From: Pseudomonadota bacterium
GTDB taxonomy: Bacteria; Pseudomonadota; Alphaproteobacteria; Rhizobiales; Devosiaceae
Length of the DNA: 15,564 bases
NCBI GenBank assembly: GCA_023433775.1
Contig: JAEYTY010000054.1
Location: 1 to 15,564 of the forward strand
Reading direction: 5' to 3'
Part shown: positions 1 to 6,556 of the stretch, in pieces
Layout: every line of letters begins with the position of its first letter
How positions within the stretch are numbered: position 1 is the stretch's first letter
Translations under genes and position numbers: made by a program
The notes under the pieces: generated by a model
What the model saw: the letters and a program-made list of their open reading frames with translations, nothing else
Database searches by the model: none
Told to the model about the DNA's origin: nothing

Positions 1-1
1 A

Positions 2-466
2 CCCTCAATTGCCAAAAGCAAGGCCGCGTTTGAAACTGCCCGCGCCGAGTTCGAAGCGGCCATTGCCGCAAAGCCTGACTTGAAGGCCGTGGCCGTCTAT
101 GCGGGTACCGACTCGATCTACTTTGCAGATCCAGCCGGCGCTGCTGAACTGCTCGATCTGCGGAATTGGGGCCTCGACCTTATATCGCCTGAGGGGGTTG
201 ATGCCGCCGGGAACAACTATTTCGAGACCGTCAGTTGGGAAAATGCTGACAAATACCCGGCTGACCTGATCCTCGTTGACAATCGGTCCGCCTCCACCAT
301 GAAAACCGCCTTGGCCCAGCCGACCTGGACGCTGAATCCCGGTGCTGCTGCCGGACAGGTCACCGACTGGCCGGCCTATTGGCTTCGAAATTATGACGCC
401 TACGCCAGCGAACTGGCCAAGCTGACGGCCGCCGTCAACGCTGCCGATGCCTCCGTCGTTCCCTGA
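2..466 (+). CDS. Iron-siderophore ABC transporter, periplasmic substrate-binding protein (3' part)
   Basis: This is the C-terminal 154 residues of a type III periplasmic binding protein; the frame is already open at base 2, so the start, signal peptide and N-terminal lobe lie outside the window. The visible part resembles the second lobe of FepB/FecB/FhuD-like proteins: a long helix, then a segment AVAVYAGTDSIYFADP, a Trp/Leu-rich stretch (LRNWGLDLISPEG), a conserved 'ADLILVDNRSA' strand, a 'W..L.P..AGQV.DWPAYWLRNYDAYA' region and a final helix. It should capture a ferric siderophore or a related chelate in the periplasm and deliver it to the two FecCD permeases that follow. The next gene begins 9 bases after the stop, so it is the upstream member of the same operon. 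Family assignment is good; the substrate cannot be read from the sequence. Confidence 0.85.
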   Translation, partial: PSIAKSKAAFETARAEFEAAIAAKPDLKAVAVYAGTDSIYFADPAGAAELLDLRNWGLDLISPEGVDAAGNNYFETVSWENADKYPADLILVDNRSASTMKTALAQPTWTLNPGAAAGQVTDWPAYWLRNYDAYASELAKLTAAVNAADASVVP

Positions 467-474
467 TCCAGGCC

Positions 475-1503
475 ATGGACGATACGGCATCTTTCCATAG
501 ACGAAAGGCAGCCCGGCTCTCTGTCGGGCTGCTGGCAATGGGTGCTGCACTCCTGGCCATTGCAACATTGTCCATGGCGACCGGCGCCCGCGCTATTCCG
601 CTGGAAAATGTCTGGGGGGCATTGACCGCATACGATCCCAATTCGACTGATCACCGTATCGTTCTCGACCTCCGCCTGCCGCGCACCATTGTCGGTCTCA
701 TGGTCGGCGCCGCACTCGGTCTCGCCGGCGCCGTCCTGCAGGGCGCCACCCGCAATCCGCTGGCCGATCCATCGATTCTCGGCATCAATGCCGGCGCCGC
801 GCTCTTCGTCGTTCTCGGCATCGCCTTTTTCGGCTTTTCCCAGCTGAGCGCCTATGTCTGGGTGGCCTTTGCCGGCGCCGCGGCCGCCATGGCCGTGGTC
901 TACTTCGTTGCGGCTCTCGGCCGCGAAGGCGCAACTCCGGTCAAGCTGGCCCTGGCCGGCGCTGCCGTTACCGCCGTGCTCCACGCCATCATCAACGCCA
1001 TCCTCCTCACCAATACCCGCACGCTCGACGAGGTCCGCTTCTGGCAGGTTGGCTCTCTCGCCGGGCGCAGCATGGATATCGCGGTGCAGGTCGCCCCATT
1101 CCTCACCGTCGGCGCCGTATTGGCCATCGCCACAGCCCGTCTGCTCGATGGCCTCTCCATGGGCGAAGATGTCGCCCGCGCTTTGGGCCAGCGTGTCGGC
1201 CTGTCCCGTGCCCTGGCCGCATTGGCCGCCGTCATCCTGGCCGGGGGCGGCGTCGCTGCCGCCGGGCCTATCGCCTTTGTCGGCCTCACCATCCCCCACA
1301 TCGCCCGCGCCATAACCGGCCCGGGCTATCGCTGGATTCTGCCCTATTCCATGCTCATGGCCCCGATCCTGCTGCTGGGCGCCGACATCATGGGCCGTGT
1401 CATTGCCCCGCCGGGCGAAGTGCAGGTGGGCATCGTCACGGCCTTCCTTGGCGCGCCGTTCTTCATCGCGCTGGTGCGCCGTCGCAAGCTGGCCGCGCTA
1501 TGA
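475..1503 (+). CDS. FecCD-family ABC transporter permease 1
   Basis: This 342-residue inner-membrane permease is the usual length for the FecCD (BtuC-like) family. It has an N-terminal membrane helix after a short basic stretch (residues about 13-38), then the family hallmark GAALGLAGAVLQGATRNPLADPSILGINAGAA near residues 75-107, several further hydrophobic helices, and the C-terminal motif GPIAFVGLTIPHIAR (about 265-279) that contacts the ATPase. With the second permease it would form the membrane channel that receives iron-siderophore from the binding protein. The ATG is 9 bases after the binding-protein stop, suggesting translational coupling. The stop overlaps the next start as ATGA (1500-1503). 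The substrate type is inferred from family only. Confidence 0.95.
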   Translation: MDDTASFHRRKAARLSVGLLAMGAALLAIATLSMATGARAIPLENVWGALTAYDPNSTDHRIVLDLRLPRTIVGLMVGAALGLAGAVLQGATRNPLADPSILGINAGAALFVVLGIAFFGFSQLSAYVWVAFAGAAAAMAVVYFVAALGREGATPVKLALAGAAVTAVLHAIINAILLTNTRTLDEVRFWQVGSLAGRSMDIAVQVAPFLTVGAVLAIATARLLDGLSMGEDVARALGQRVGLSRALAALAAVILAGGGVAAAGPIAFVGLTIPHIARAITGPGYRWILPYSMLMAPILLLGADIMGRVIAPPGEVQVGIVTAFLGAPFFIALVRRRKLAAL

Positions 1504-2552
1504 CCCTGACCCTTCCCGTCCAGCAAGTCACTGTCGCCCGCACGCGCCGGGCCACGCGCCGCTTCAAGGTCACGCTCGGTCTTGCCCTCGCAACGCTCCT
1601 CGCCTTCGCCTTCGCGCTCTATCTGGGCGATTATCCCGTGCCGCCCCCCGAAATCATCCGCGCGTTGTTCTCGCCCATCACCGGCCTTGCCGATCGCGGC
1701 GTCGACTTCATCGTCCTTCAGGTCCGCCTCCCGCGCGCCGTGCTTGCGGTACTGACTGGGGCATCCTTCGGCCTGGCCGGCATCATTTTCCAGACCTTGC
1801 TGCGCAATCCCCTGGCCAGCCCCGACATTATCGGCATCGCCCATGGCGCCAGCGCCGCCGCAGTCTTCTGCATCATCATGCTGGGCTGGACCGGCCTCGC
1901 CGTCTCCTTCGGCGCCTTTGCCGGTGCGCTGCTTACGGCGCTCGCCATCTATCTCCTCGCCTGGCGCAATGGCGTCACCGCCTATCGCGTCGTGCTGATC
2001 GGCATCGGCATGGCCGCCATGCTGGCCGCCGTGATTTCCTATCTCTTCACCCGCGCCCGCATCAACGAAGTGCAACAGGCCCTCGGCTGGATGGTCGGCA
2101 GCCTCAATGCCGCCCAGCAGGGAGACGTTCTTGTCCTCTCCGCTGCCATGCTGGTTCTCGTCACCCTGCTGATCTTTCTGGTGCGCGGCCTCGATGCCCT
2201 GGAGCTGGGCGACGACACCGCCCGCGCTCTTGGCGCCCGAGTGGAATTCTCCCGCCTCGGTCTGATGCTGGTCGCGGTCGGCTTTGCAGCCTTCGCCACG
2301 GCCTCTGTCGGCCCGGTTGGTTTCGTGGCCTTCGTATCAGGCCCGCTGGCGCGCAGCCTGCTCAACGGGGCAGGGCGCGGTTTTCTGCAGGCCGCCCTTG
2401 TCGGCTCTCTTGTTATGCTGATGTCCGACCTCGTCGCCCAGCACGCGCTCCCGACCGTCCAATTGCCCGTCGGCGTCGTCACTGGCGGTTGCGGCGCGAT
2501 CTTCCTGCTCTGGCTGCTGGTGGCCTCTGGCCGTTCCGGCCGCGTCAATTAA
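1500..2552 (+). CDS. FecCD-family ABC transporter permease 2
   Basis: This is a 350-residue second FecCD permease of full family length. It begins with about 30 polar and basic residues, a membrane helix, and then the hallmark GASFGLAGIIFQTLLRNPLASPDIIGIAHGASAAAV in the first third. Its C-terminal counterpart of the GPIxFVGLxxPHxAR motif is degenerate (GPVGFVAFVSGPLAR), which is common in the second member of such pairs. Its start overlaps the stop of permease 1 by four bases, so the two are probably made in equal amounts and pair as a heterodimer. The ATPase gene follows after 15 bases with its own ribosome binding site (GGAGG at about 2555). Confidence 0.95.
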   Translation: MTLTLPVQQVTVARTRRATRRFKVTLGLALATLLAFAFALYLGDYPVPPPEIIRALFSPITGLADRGVDFIVLQVRLPRAVLAVLTGASFGLAGIIFQTLLRNPLASPDIIGIAHGASAAAVFCIIMLGWTGLAVSFGAFAGALLTALAIYLLAWRNGVTAYRVVLIGIGMAAMLAAVISYLFTRARINEVQQALGWMVGSLNAAQQGDVLVLSAAMLVLVTLLIFLVRGLDALELGDDTARALGARVEFSRLGLMLVAVGFAAFATASVGPVGFVAFVSGPLARSLLNGAGRGFLQAALVGSLVMLMSDLVAQHALPTVQLPVGVVTGGCGAIFLLWLLVASGRSGRVN

Positions 2553-2567
2553 TCGGAGGCAAGCATC

Positions 2568-3392
2568 ATGTCCGCCAATCACAAAATGCTCGCCGCCGGT
2601 CTCGACCTCGCCTATGGCGACAAACAGATCGTTTCGGCGCTCGACCTGACCATTCCGTCCGGCCAGCTCACCGTCATCGTCGGCGCCAATGCCTGCGGAA
2701 AATCCACGCTGCTACGCGGTTTTGCCCGTCTCCTCGCGCCAAAGCGCGGTGCCGTCTATCTCGATGGCCAACCCATCCATCAGCTGCCCACCCGCGACGT
2801 CGCCACCATTCTCGGCGTGCTTCCCCAGTCGCCCATCGCCCCCGATGCCATCACCGTGGCCGATCTCGTGGGCCGTGGCCGCTACCCCCATCAGGGCTGG
2901 TTCCGCCGCTGGACGCCCGAGGACGATGTGGCCGTCGCCGAAGCACTCGCCGCCACCGACACTGCCGATCTCGCCGAGCGCCCGGTCGACGAACTCTCGG
3001 GCGGCCAGCGCCAGCGCGTCTGGATCGCCATGGCGCTCGCACAGCAGCCCGAAATCCTGCTGCTCGACGAACCGACCACCTTCCTCGACATCAATCACCA
3101 GGTCGAAGTGCTCGATCTGCTGACCGATCTCGTCCGCAATCGCGGTCGCACCGTGGTCGTGGTCCTCCATGACCTCAACCTCGCCTGCCGCTACGCCGAT
3201 CACATCGTCGCCATGAAATCCGGCCAGATCGTCGCCGAGGGCCGTCCGGTCAATGTCGTCACCGAACAAGTGGTCAAAACCGTCTTTGGCATCGATTCGC
3301 GGATTGTCGTCGATCCGGTGTCGCAAACCCCGATGATCGTCCCCATCGGCCGCCACCACACTGGCGCAGCCGCACTGGCCCAGGCGGTCTAG
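2568..3392 (+). CDS. FecE/FepC-type ABC transporter ATP-binding protein
   Basis: This 274-residue ATPase powers the siderophore importer from the cytoplasmic side. All nucleotide-binding motifs are visible: Walker A GANACGKST at 39-47 (Lys45), signature LSGGQ at 143-147, Walker B ILLLDE at 163-168 and the switch His201 in VVLHDLN. The Walker A loop uses Ala where many FepC proteins have Pro/Gly (GPNGCGKST), a variant I believe is widespread in this subfamily. It also carries the FepC-like GRGRYPHQGWFRRW segment after the Q-loop region. The start is well supported by GGAGG 8-9 bases upstream. It is the last gene of the transport operon; no clear intrinsic terminator follows. Confidence 0.95.
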   Translation: MSANHKMLAAGLDLAYGDKQIVSALDLTIPSGQLTVIVGANACGKSTLLRGFARLLAPKRGAVYLDGQPIHQLPTRDVATILGVLPQSPIAPDAITVADLVGRGRYPHQGWFRRWTPEDDVAVAEALAATDTADLAERPVDELSGGQRQRVWIAMALAQQPEILLLDEPTTFLDINHQVEVLDLLTDLVRNRGRTVVVVLHDLNLACRYADHIVAMKSGQIVAEGRPVNVVTEQVVKTVFGIDSRIVVDPVSQTPMIVPIGRHHTGAAALAQAV

Positions 3393-3427
3393 TCCTCTGG
3401 GGTCATTAAAAAAAACTTAAGTTCTCT

Positions 3428-3452
3428 GGAACCCGAAACCCCGCGCCACGTT
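3428..3452 (+). promoter_or_regulatory. EcfG-type (general stress sigma) promoter
   Basis: GGAAC at 3428-3432 and CGTT at 3449-3452 are separated by exactly 16 bases. This matches the known alphaproteobacterial EcfG/SigT promoter consensus GGAAC-N16/17-CGTT. It sits 25 bases upstream of the ATG at 3478, leaving room for a short leader holding the GGGGAGG ribosome binding site. It is the only such match I found that lies correctly placed in front of a gene in this window. Confidence 0.6.
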
Positions 3453-3477
3453 TGTGCTGCACGAAGGGGAGGTGACC

Positions 3478-3675
3478 ATGAATTTCAGTTGGACCAGTTT
3501 GACTCTTGCGCAGCGTCAGGCCCTCTCGGCCCTTTGTCAGCGCGGCCCATCCTCGCTCTCATGCGAGCTGGCCGAACAGCTGATCAATCTCGGCCTCGCC
3601 GAACGCTTCGGCGCTTCCACCTACCGCGTTAGCCCGCTGGGCAGCACAATGGTGCCGGGTGCTTCAATTCATTGA
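3478..3675 (+). CDS. Small protein of unknown function, probably general-stress induced
   Basis: This is a 65-residue soluble protein that I do not recognise as a named family. The start is chosen at 3478 because GGGGAGG lies 5-11 bases upstream; an in-frame start at 3454 has no such site and would fall on top of the predicted promoter. The sequence runs LTLAQRQALSALCQRG, then SSLSCELAEQLINLGLAERFG, then STYRVSPLGSTMV. This reads as helix, helix (L..LGLAE) and a short beta wing (Y.vSPLG), like a minimal winged-helix fold, but it has no evident DNA-recognition helix signature. It lies alone between the importer operon and the convergent brnTA pair. The EcfG-like promoter suggests induction in stress or stationary phase; that is inference. 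Confidence 0.7.
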   Translation: MNFSWTSLTLAQRQALSALCQRGPSSLSCELAEQLINLGLAERFGASTYRVSPLGSTMVPGASIH

Positions 3676-3729
3676 TTCTGCAGGTACTTAGTAGTGGCGG
3701 GCCTAACCCCACAAGGCGAATTGCGGCGC

Positions 3730-3987
3730 TCAGAGGCCGACAGCCTTTCGCAATAGATCATTGGCGCGGCCTTGCCAGCCGGGGCCAGTGGCCTTCAAGC
3801 GGTCCACCAGGTCCGCATCCAGACGTATATTGATATGTTTCTTGGGATGCGAAAGGCGAGGGCGTCCGCGCTTGACGAGTTTTCCGCCCTCATGTTGATC
3901 GGCTTGCTCGAACCAGGCATCCGTCAGTTCCGGTGCATCGTCGGGATCAATCCAGGTATCCGGCATATCGTGCTTGCTCTCGCTCAT
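3730..3987 (-). CDS. brnA: BrnA-family antitoxin
   Basis: This 85-residue protein resembles BrnA antitoxins: an acidic N-terminus (DMPDTWIDPDDAPELTDAWFEQAD), a basic linker KLVKRGRPRLS, then a ribbon-helix-helix DNA-binding module (KKHINIRLDADLVDRLKATGPGWQGRANDLLRKAV). In the known family the N-terminal part neutralises BrnT and the C-terminal module binds and represses the operon promoter. The start is supported by a GAGGAAGG-like site just upstream. The gene overlaps the end of brnT by 41 bases in a different frame, so the antitoxin is translated from inside the toxin coding sequence. An alternative ATG seven codons later is possible but lacks the same ribosome binding site. Confidence 0.88.
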   Translation of the reverse strand: MSESKHDMPDTWIDPDDAPELTDAWFEQADQHEGGKLVKRGRPRLSHPKKHINIRLDADLVDRLKATGPGWQGRANDLLRKAVGL

Positions 3988-4219
3988 TGGCCTTCCTCAT
4001 CGAAATCACGTGCCGTGCCTCACCTCGTTGGGTCCAAACGACAACCACCATCCGTTGTCCGAGGTATCCCACGCTGATCATACGCACTTCGCCGTAATCG
4101 AACCGATCATCCGGCCAATCATAAGTACGGCCCGCAAACACTTCGGTCGCCAAAGCGAAGTCCAAACCTCTCTGAGCCAGAGTGTCGTCCCGTTTCATGG
4201 GGTCGAACGTGATCTGCAC
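3947..4219 (-). CDS. brnT: BrnT-family ribonuclease toxin
   Basis: This is a 90-residue BrnT-like toxin. Family signs are the opening ITFDPMKRDDTLAQRGLDFALATEVF (the family pattern is 'fD..K...n...HglsF..A..vF'), a central beta region and the C-terminal R(H)VISMRKANEREQARY, which matches the conserved 'R.IS.R.A...E...Y' of the family. BrnT is a RelE-like ribonuclease that stops translation; BrnA neutralises it. The start is a GTG at 4217-4219, giving the expected N-terminus; an ATG at 4198 would remove the first beta strand. Neither has a Shine-Dalgarno, and the promoter boxes predict transcription beginning at or next to the GTG, so the message may be leaderless. In the usual order, brnA follows. 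Confidence 0.88.
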   Translation of the reverse strand: MQITFDPMKRDDTLAQRGLDFALATEVFAGRTYDWPDDRFDYGEVRMISVGYLGQRMVVVVWTQRGEARHVISMRKANEREQARYAGYLD

Positions 4220-4225
4220 CGATTA

Positions 4226-4254
4226 AATGTATCCACAATAATGCTAGAGGTCAA
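4226..4254 (-). promoter_or_regulatory. Predicted brnTA promoter
   Basis: Reading the minus strand, TTGACC (bases 4249-4254) is followed after 17 bases by TACATT (4226-4231), a good sigma-70 type pair. Only six bases separate the -10 box from the GTG of brnT, so the expected transcription start coincides with the start codon. BrnA normally represses its own promoter, and its operator would be expected here, but I see only a weak interrupted palindrome. Confidence 0.55.
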
Positions 4255-4374
4255 GGTTTTGGCGGTTCACAGCCGATGAACGGCAAATTGACCCTTTTGT
4301 CCAAATGCAAGCGAGACGATGCAAGCGTTGAACTACGTTAGGCACCATTGCGGGCGACTATAAATTGAAAACCC

Positions 4375-4449
4375 TGGTACGCCCAAGGGGAATCGAACCC
4401 CTGTTCCCGCCGTGAGAGGGCGGTGTCCTGACCGCTAGACGATGGGCGC
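4375..4449 (-). tRNA. tRNA-Glu (anticodon CTC)
   Basis: A 75-base cloverleaf on the minus strand. The acceptor arm GCGCCCA pairs with TGGGCGT, followed by A and an encoded CCA. The anticodon arm CCGCC/GGCGG encloses a seven-base loop with CTC. The T arm has AGGGG/CCCCT around TTCGAAT. It reads GAG codons. It lies 51 bases downstream of the second tRNA-Glu and is probably cotranscribed with it. Confidence 0.96.
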
Positions 4450-4500
4450 GGAGCGAGGAACTCGAGGCTGGCATTTAGCGGTCCCGCCAGCAAGGGGGAA

Positions 4501-4575
4501 TGGTACGCCCTAGGGGAATCGAACCCCTCTCTGCACCGTGAAAGGGTGCCGTCCTAACCGATAGACGAAGGGCGC
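4501..4575 (-). tRNA. tRNA-Glu (anticodon TTC)
   Basis: A 75-base cloverleaf on the minus strand. The acceptor arm GCGCCCT pairs with AGGGCGT and CCA is encoded. The anticodon arm GCACC/GGTGC holds a loop with TTC, and the T arm has AGGGG/CCCCT around TTCGATT. It reads GAA and probably GAG. It is the first gene of a two-tRNA unit; the acceptor and T arms are nearly the same as in the CTC gene while the anticodon arms differ. Confidence 0.96.
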
Positions 4576-4590
4576 TTAAGCGCTGGTGGT

Positions 4591-4619
4591 CGTATAATTG
4601 GGCCTTCGCTGATGCGCAA
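4591..4619 (-). promoter_or_regulatory. Possible promoter of the tRNA-Glu pair
   Basis: On the minus strand, TTGCGC (4614-4619) and TATACG (4591-4596) are separated by 17 bases. The predicted start would be about 8-9 bases before the tRNA-Glu(TTC). The -35 match is weak, so this is tentative. Confidence 0.4.
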
Positions 4620-4648
4620 CCCATTTGCGTCGTCCTGCGACGATTTTT

Positions 4649-5125
4649 TCAACAGCCTGAGAAAGTCACTGGCCGATTGCGGCCACGCGGGCGGTCGCGC
4701 ACGTCAACATGGATGAAACTGCGGCCCGGATAACAGCCCAGTCCGCCCACGCTGCCGCTGTTCATTGCAAAAGCGATCAGCCGGCTCTTGTCGACGCCCG
4801 GAATGTAGAAATCGGCGGCCATGCATTTCATGTGATAGGAGCTTTCCGCCCCGCCGGCGGATGCATTGTGCCAGGGCGTGCGATAGCCCGAGCTCATGAC
4901 GACCTTCTTGCCGAAATGGCCCTCAAACTCCCAGATCAGGAATCGCAGCTTTGGCGAGAGGCACAGCGCGTTGACATTGCTGGAACTGACAAAGGTGCCC
5001 CAGTCCGATTTTAGGCCGTTATAGCCCGCACCGCTGCTGCTGGCGAACATGGCCATGGGCATACAGGCCGCCAGAAGCGGGGCGGTCAAAGCAATGGCAA
5101 GGATGTTTCGGACTGGCTGCGGCAT
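4649..5125 (-). CDS. M15A/YcbK-like peptidase, predicted lipoprotein
   Basis: This 158-residue protein is probably an outer-envelope peptidoglycan hydrolase (D,D-carboxypeptidase or endopeptidase-like). The start at 5125 (ATG) is chosen because it gives a proper signal peptide, MPQPVRNILAIALTAPLLAAC, with a lipobox LLAAC and Cys21 as the lipidated residue; an upstream TTG at 5161 would bury it. The Zn-binding set of the M15 family is visible: SSGYRTPWHN (79-87), His98, Asp105 in SYHMKCMAADF, and His139 in FIHVDVR. The family's usual HxxGxAxD has Cys101 in place of Gly. Four further Cys (55, 101, 131, 158) could form disulfides. It is a single gene; the tRNA-Glu pair follows on the same strand. 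Confidence 0.85.
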   Translation of the reverse strand: MPQPVRNILAIALTAPLLAACMPMAMFASSSGAGYNGLKSDWGTFVSSSNVNALCLSPKLRFLIWEFEGHFGKKVVMSSGYRTPWHNASAGGAESSYHMKCMAADFYIPGVDKSRLIAFAMNSGSVGGLGCYPGRSFIHVDVRDRPRGRNRPVTFSGC

Positions 5126-5186
5126 GGCGACTTTCCCGTGGCCGGCGTCGCGCAAATGCAACAGGCAATGGGGCTTGGGGTTCAGT

Positions 5187-5223
5187 CGCTAAAATTAGAT
5201 CGGTTTCGCTAACCGCGCGCTAA
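5187..5223. repeat. Three CGCTAA repeats upstream of the peptidase gene
   Basis: CGCTAA occurs at 5187-5192, 5207-5212 and 5218-5223, in the same orientation, with start-to-start distances of 20 and 11 bases, close to two and one helical turns. The middle copy lies within a small hairpin CGGTT/AACCG (5201-5215). The array lies 62-98 bases upstream of the M15 gene start on its coding strand and may be a regulator site, or chance. Confidence 0.35.
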
Positions 5224-5252
5224 GCAGCACGGTGAAGATCGGGTTAACGATG

Positions 5253-5282
5253 GCGGGGCCGCCCAAAAACGATCGGCCCCGC
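5253..5282 (-). terminator. Hairpin downstream of glyoxalase gene (no U-tract)
   Basis: A perfect nine-base-pair GC-rich stem (GCGGGGCCG at 5253-5261 with CGGCCCCGC at 5274-5282, loop of 12 bases) starts ten bases after the stop of the minus-strand glyoxalase gene. It has no T-run on the minus strand, so it may be a Rho-dependent 3' end or mRNA stabiliser rather than an intrinsic terminator. Confidence 0.45.
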
Positions 5283-5291
5283 GCGCTTGGC

Positions 5292-5708
5292 TTACCAGAC
5301 GCCGGTATTGGGCATCGAAGCCCAGGGCTCCTCGGGGTCGAGATGGCCGTCCTGGATCAGTTCAACCGAAATCCCGTCAGGCGAGCGCACAAAGGCCATG
5401 TGGCCGTCGCGGGGTGGGCGGTTGATGACAACGCCCATGTCCGACAGGTGCTGGCACAGCGCATAGATGTCCTGGACGCGATAGGCCAGGTGGCCGAAAT
5501 TGCGTCCGCCCGTATATTCTTCCGGGTCCCAGTTATAGGTCAGCTCGACCTCGCCACCCGAATCGCCCGGCGCGCTGAGAAAGATCAGCGTGAAACGCCC
5601 TTTTTCGTTTTCGACGCGGCGCACTTCTTGCAGCCCCAGACCTTCGCAATAGAAGCGCAGGCTCTCCTCGACATTGGTCACGCGAACCATGGTGTGCAGG
5701 AATTTCAT
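5292..5708 (-). CDS. gloA: Lactoylglutathione lyase (glyoxalase I)
   Basis: This 138-residue enzyme converts the hemithioacetal of methylglyoxal and glutathione to S-lactoylglutathione in the cytosol. It has the two beta-alpha-beta-beta-beta modules of the family and all four metal ligands of the E. coli-type nickel enzyme: His5 (MKFLHTMVRV), Glu55 (GGEVELTYNW), His73 (FGHLAY) and Glu116 (DGISVELIQ). Length is that of classical bacterial GloA. The ATG at 5708 is supported by AAGGAG a few bases upstream. It is a single gene, divergent from the double cold-shock gene, with a region of alternating inverted repeats in between. Confidence 0.96.
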   Translation of the reverse strand: MKFLHTMVRVTNVEESLRFYCEGLGLQEVRRVENEKGRFTLIFLSAPGDSGGEVELTYNWDPEEYTGGRNFGHLAYRVQDIYALCQHLSDMGVVINRPPRDGHMAFVRSPDGISVELIQDGHLDPEEPWASMPNTGVW

Positions 5709-5762
5709 AAAATTCTCCTTGGTGGCCTTGGGTTTGACCCGGCCTAGCAAGCCCAATGGCGG

Positions 5763-5794
5763 GCGGCAACATCAGGTTGCCGCGTCCGGGCAAC
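5763..5794. repeat. Alternating GGCAAC/GTTGCC inverted repeats in the gloA leader region
   Basis: GGCAAC (5765-5770), GTTGCC (5776-5781) and GGCAAC again (5789-5794) follow one another. The first two extend to a perfect eight-base stem (GCGGCAAC with GTTGCCGC, five-base loop); the second and third form a six-base stem with a seven-base loop. The two pairings exclude each other. The element lies 55-86 bases upstream of the gloA start and about 105 bases upstream of the cold-shock gene. It could be an operator or an RNA switch-like leader. Confidence 0.45.
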
Positions 5795-5899
5795 AAAATT
5801 GCAAGACCTTCTTAACTTTTGATGTTGAATCGGCCACAGTGTGTCCAATCGTGTAAGAGTATCCGCAGCGGCGGGGCGTAGGAAAAGGCGTTGGGGACC

Positions 5900-6517
5900 A
5901 TGGGGGCCAAGGTCAGTGGCGAAGGCGGCGATTCCGTAAATCTGTCTCACGAGGCAGGTGCGGATAGCCATGAGGGTGCTGCCGGTCAGCAGTCATCCCT
6001 CGATACCATCGAAATTGCCGGCTCGATCAAGTGGTTTGATGCGGGCAAGGGTTTTGGCTTCATCGTGCCGGACAATGGCATGGCCGATGTTCTCCTGCAC
6101 GTGACCTGCCTGCGCCGCGATGGCTACCAGACCGCCTACGAGGGCGCGCGCATCGTTGTCGAAGCGCTCAATCGCCCCGGCGGCCTTCAGGCGTTCCGCA
6201 TCGTCTCGATGGACGAATCCACCGCACGCCATCCTTCGCAAATGCCGGCCCCGCGCACCCATGTGGTGGTCGAGCCCACTTCGGGCATGGTCCGGCTCGA
6301 AGTGAAATGGTTCAACCGCATTCGCGGCTTCGGCTTCCTCTCCGCAGGCGAGGGCACGCCGGACATTTTCGTCCATATGGAAACCCTGCGCCGCTTCGGC
6401 ATCACCGAATTGCGCCCCGGCCAATATGTGCTGGTGCGCTATGGCAATGGCCCCAAGGGCCTTATGGTCGCCGAAATTCGGCCCGATGGATGGGGTGACG
6501 CTCCCTCGTCGCATTAG
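5900..6517 (+). CDS. Cold-shock protein with two cold-shock domains
   Basis: This 205-residue protein has a polar N-terminal tail (1-35) and two cold-shock domains (about 38-105 and 131-196) joined by a Pro-rich linker. Domain 1 shows KWFDAGKGFGFI (RNP1) and VLLHV (RNP2); domain 2 shows KWFNRIRGFGFL and IFVHM. Domain 1 has Leu where RNP2 usually has Phe, so the two domains may bind nucleic acid differently. Such tandem CSD proteins are known in alphaproteobacteria and probably act as RNA chaperones or regulators. The ATG at 5900 is preferred over an in-frame TTG at 5891 because AGGAAAAGG lies at a usable distance upstream. A DUF192 gene follows after 39 bases on the same strand and may be cotranscribed. 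Confidence 0.9.
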   Translation: MGAKVSGEGGDSVNLSHEAGADSHEGAAGQQSSLDTIEIAGSIKWFDAGKGFGFIVPDNGMADVLLHVTCLRRDGYQTAYEGARIVVEALNRPGGLQAFRIVSMDESTARHPSQMPAPRTHVVVEPTSGMVRLEVKWFNRIRGFGFLSAGEGTPDIFVHMETLRRFGITELRPGQYVLVRYGNGPKGLMVAEIRPDGWGDAPSSH

Positions 6518-6556
6518 CGGCGCGAGAATCGTCACGATTTCTCAGCGGATTGTCTC

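Noticed and set aside
437..462. A second GGAAC-N17-CGTT match, on the minus strand inside the binding-protein gene
   Set aside because: It is antisense within a conserved coding region and leads to no gene on that strand; a match this short is expected by chance.
1397..3172. A 591-codon open frame on the plus strand across permease 2 and the ATPase
   Set aside because: It is Arg/Pro/His-rich and overlaps two clear transporter genes in another frame; a composition artefact of high GC.
3393..4374. Possible genomic island (small ORF plus brnTA) integrated at the tRNA-Glu 3' end
   Set aside because: No copy of the tRNA 3' end was found at the other side and no integrase is present, so integration is not supported.
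4628..4649. Small hairpin CGTCG/CGACG followed by six T on the plus strand
   Set aside because: It has the form of a weak plus-strand terminator, but there is no plus-strand gene upstream; on the minus strand, where the peptidase gene ends, the T-run is on the wrong side.
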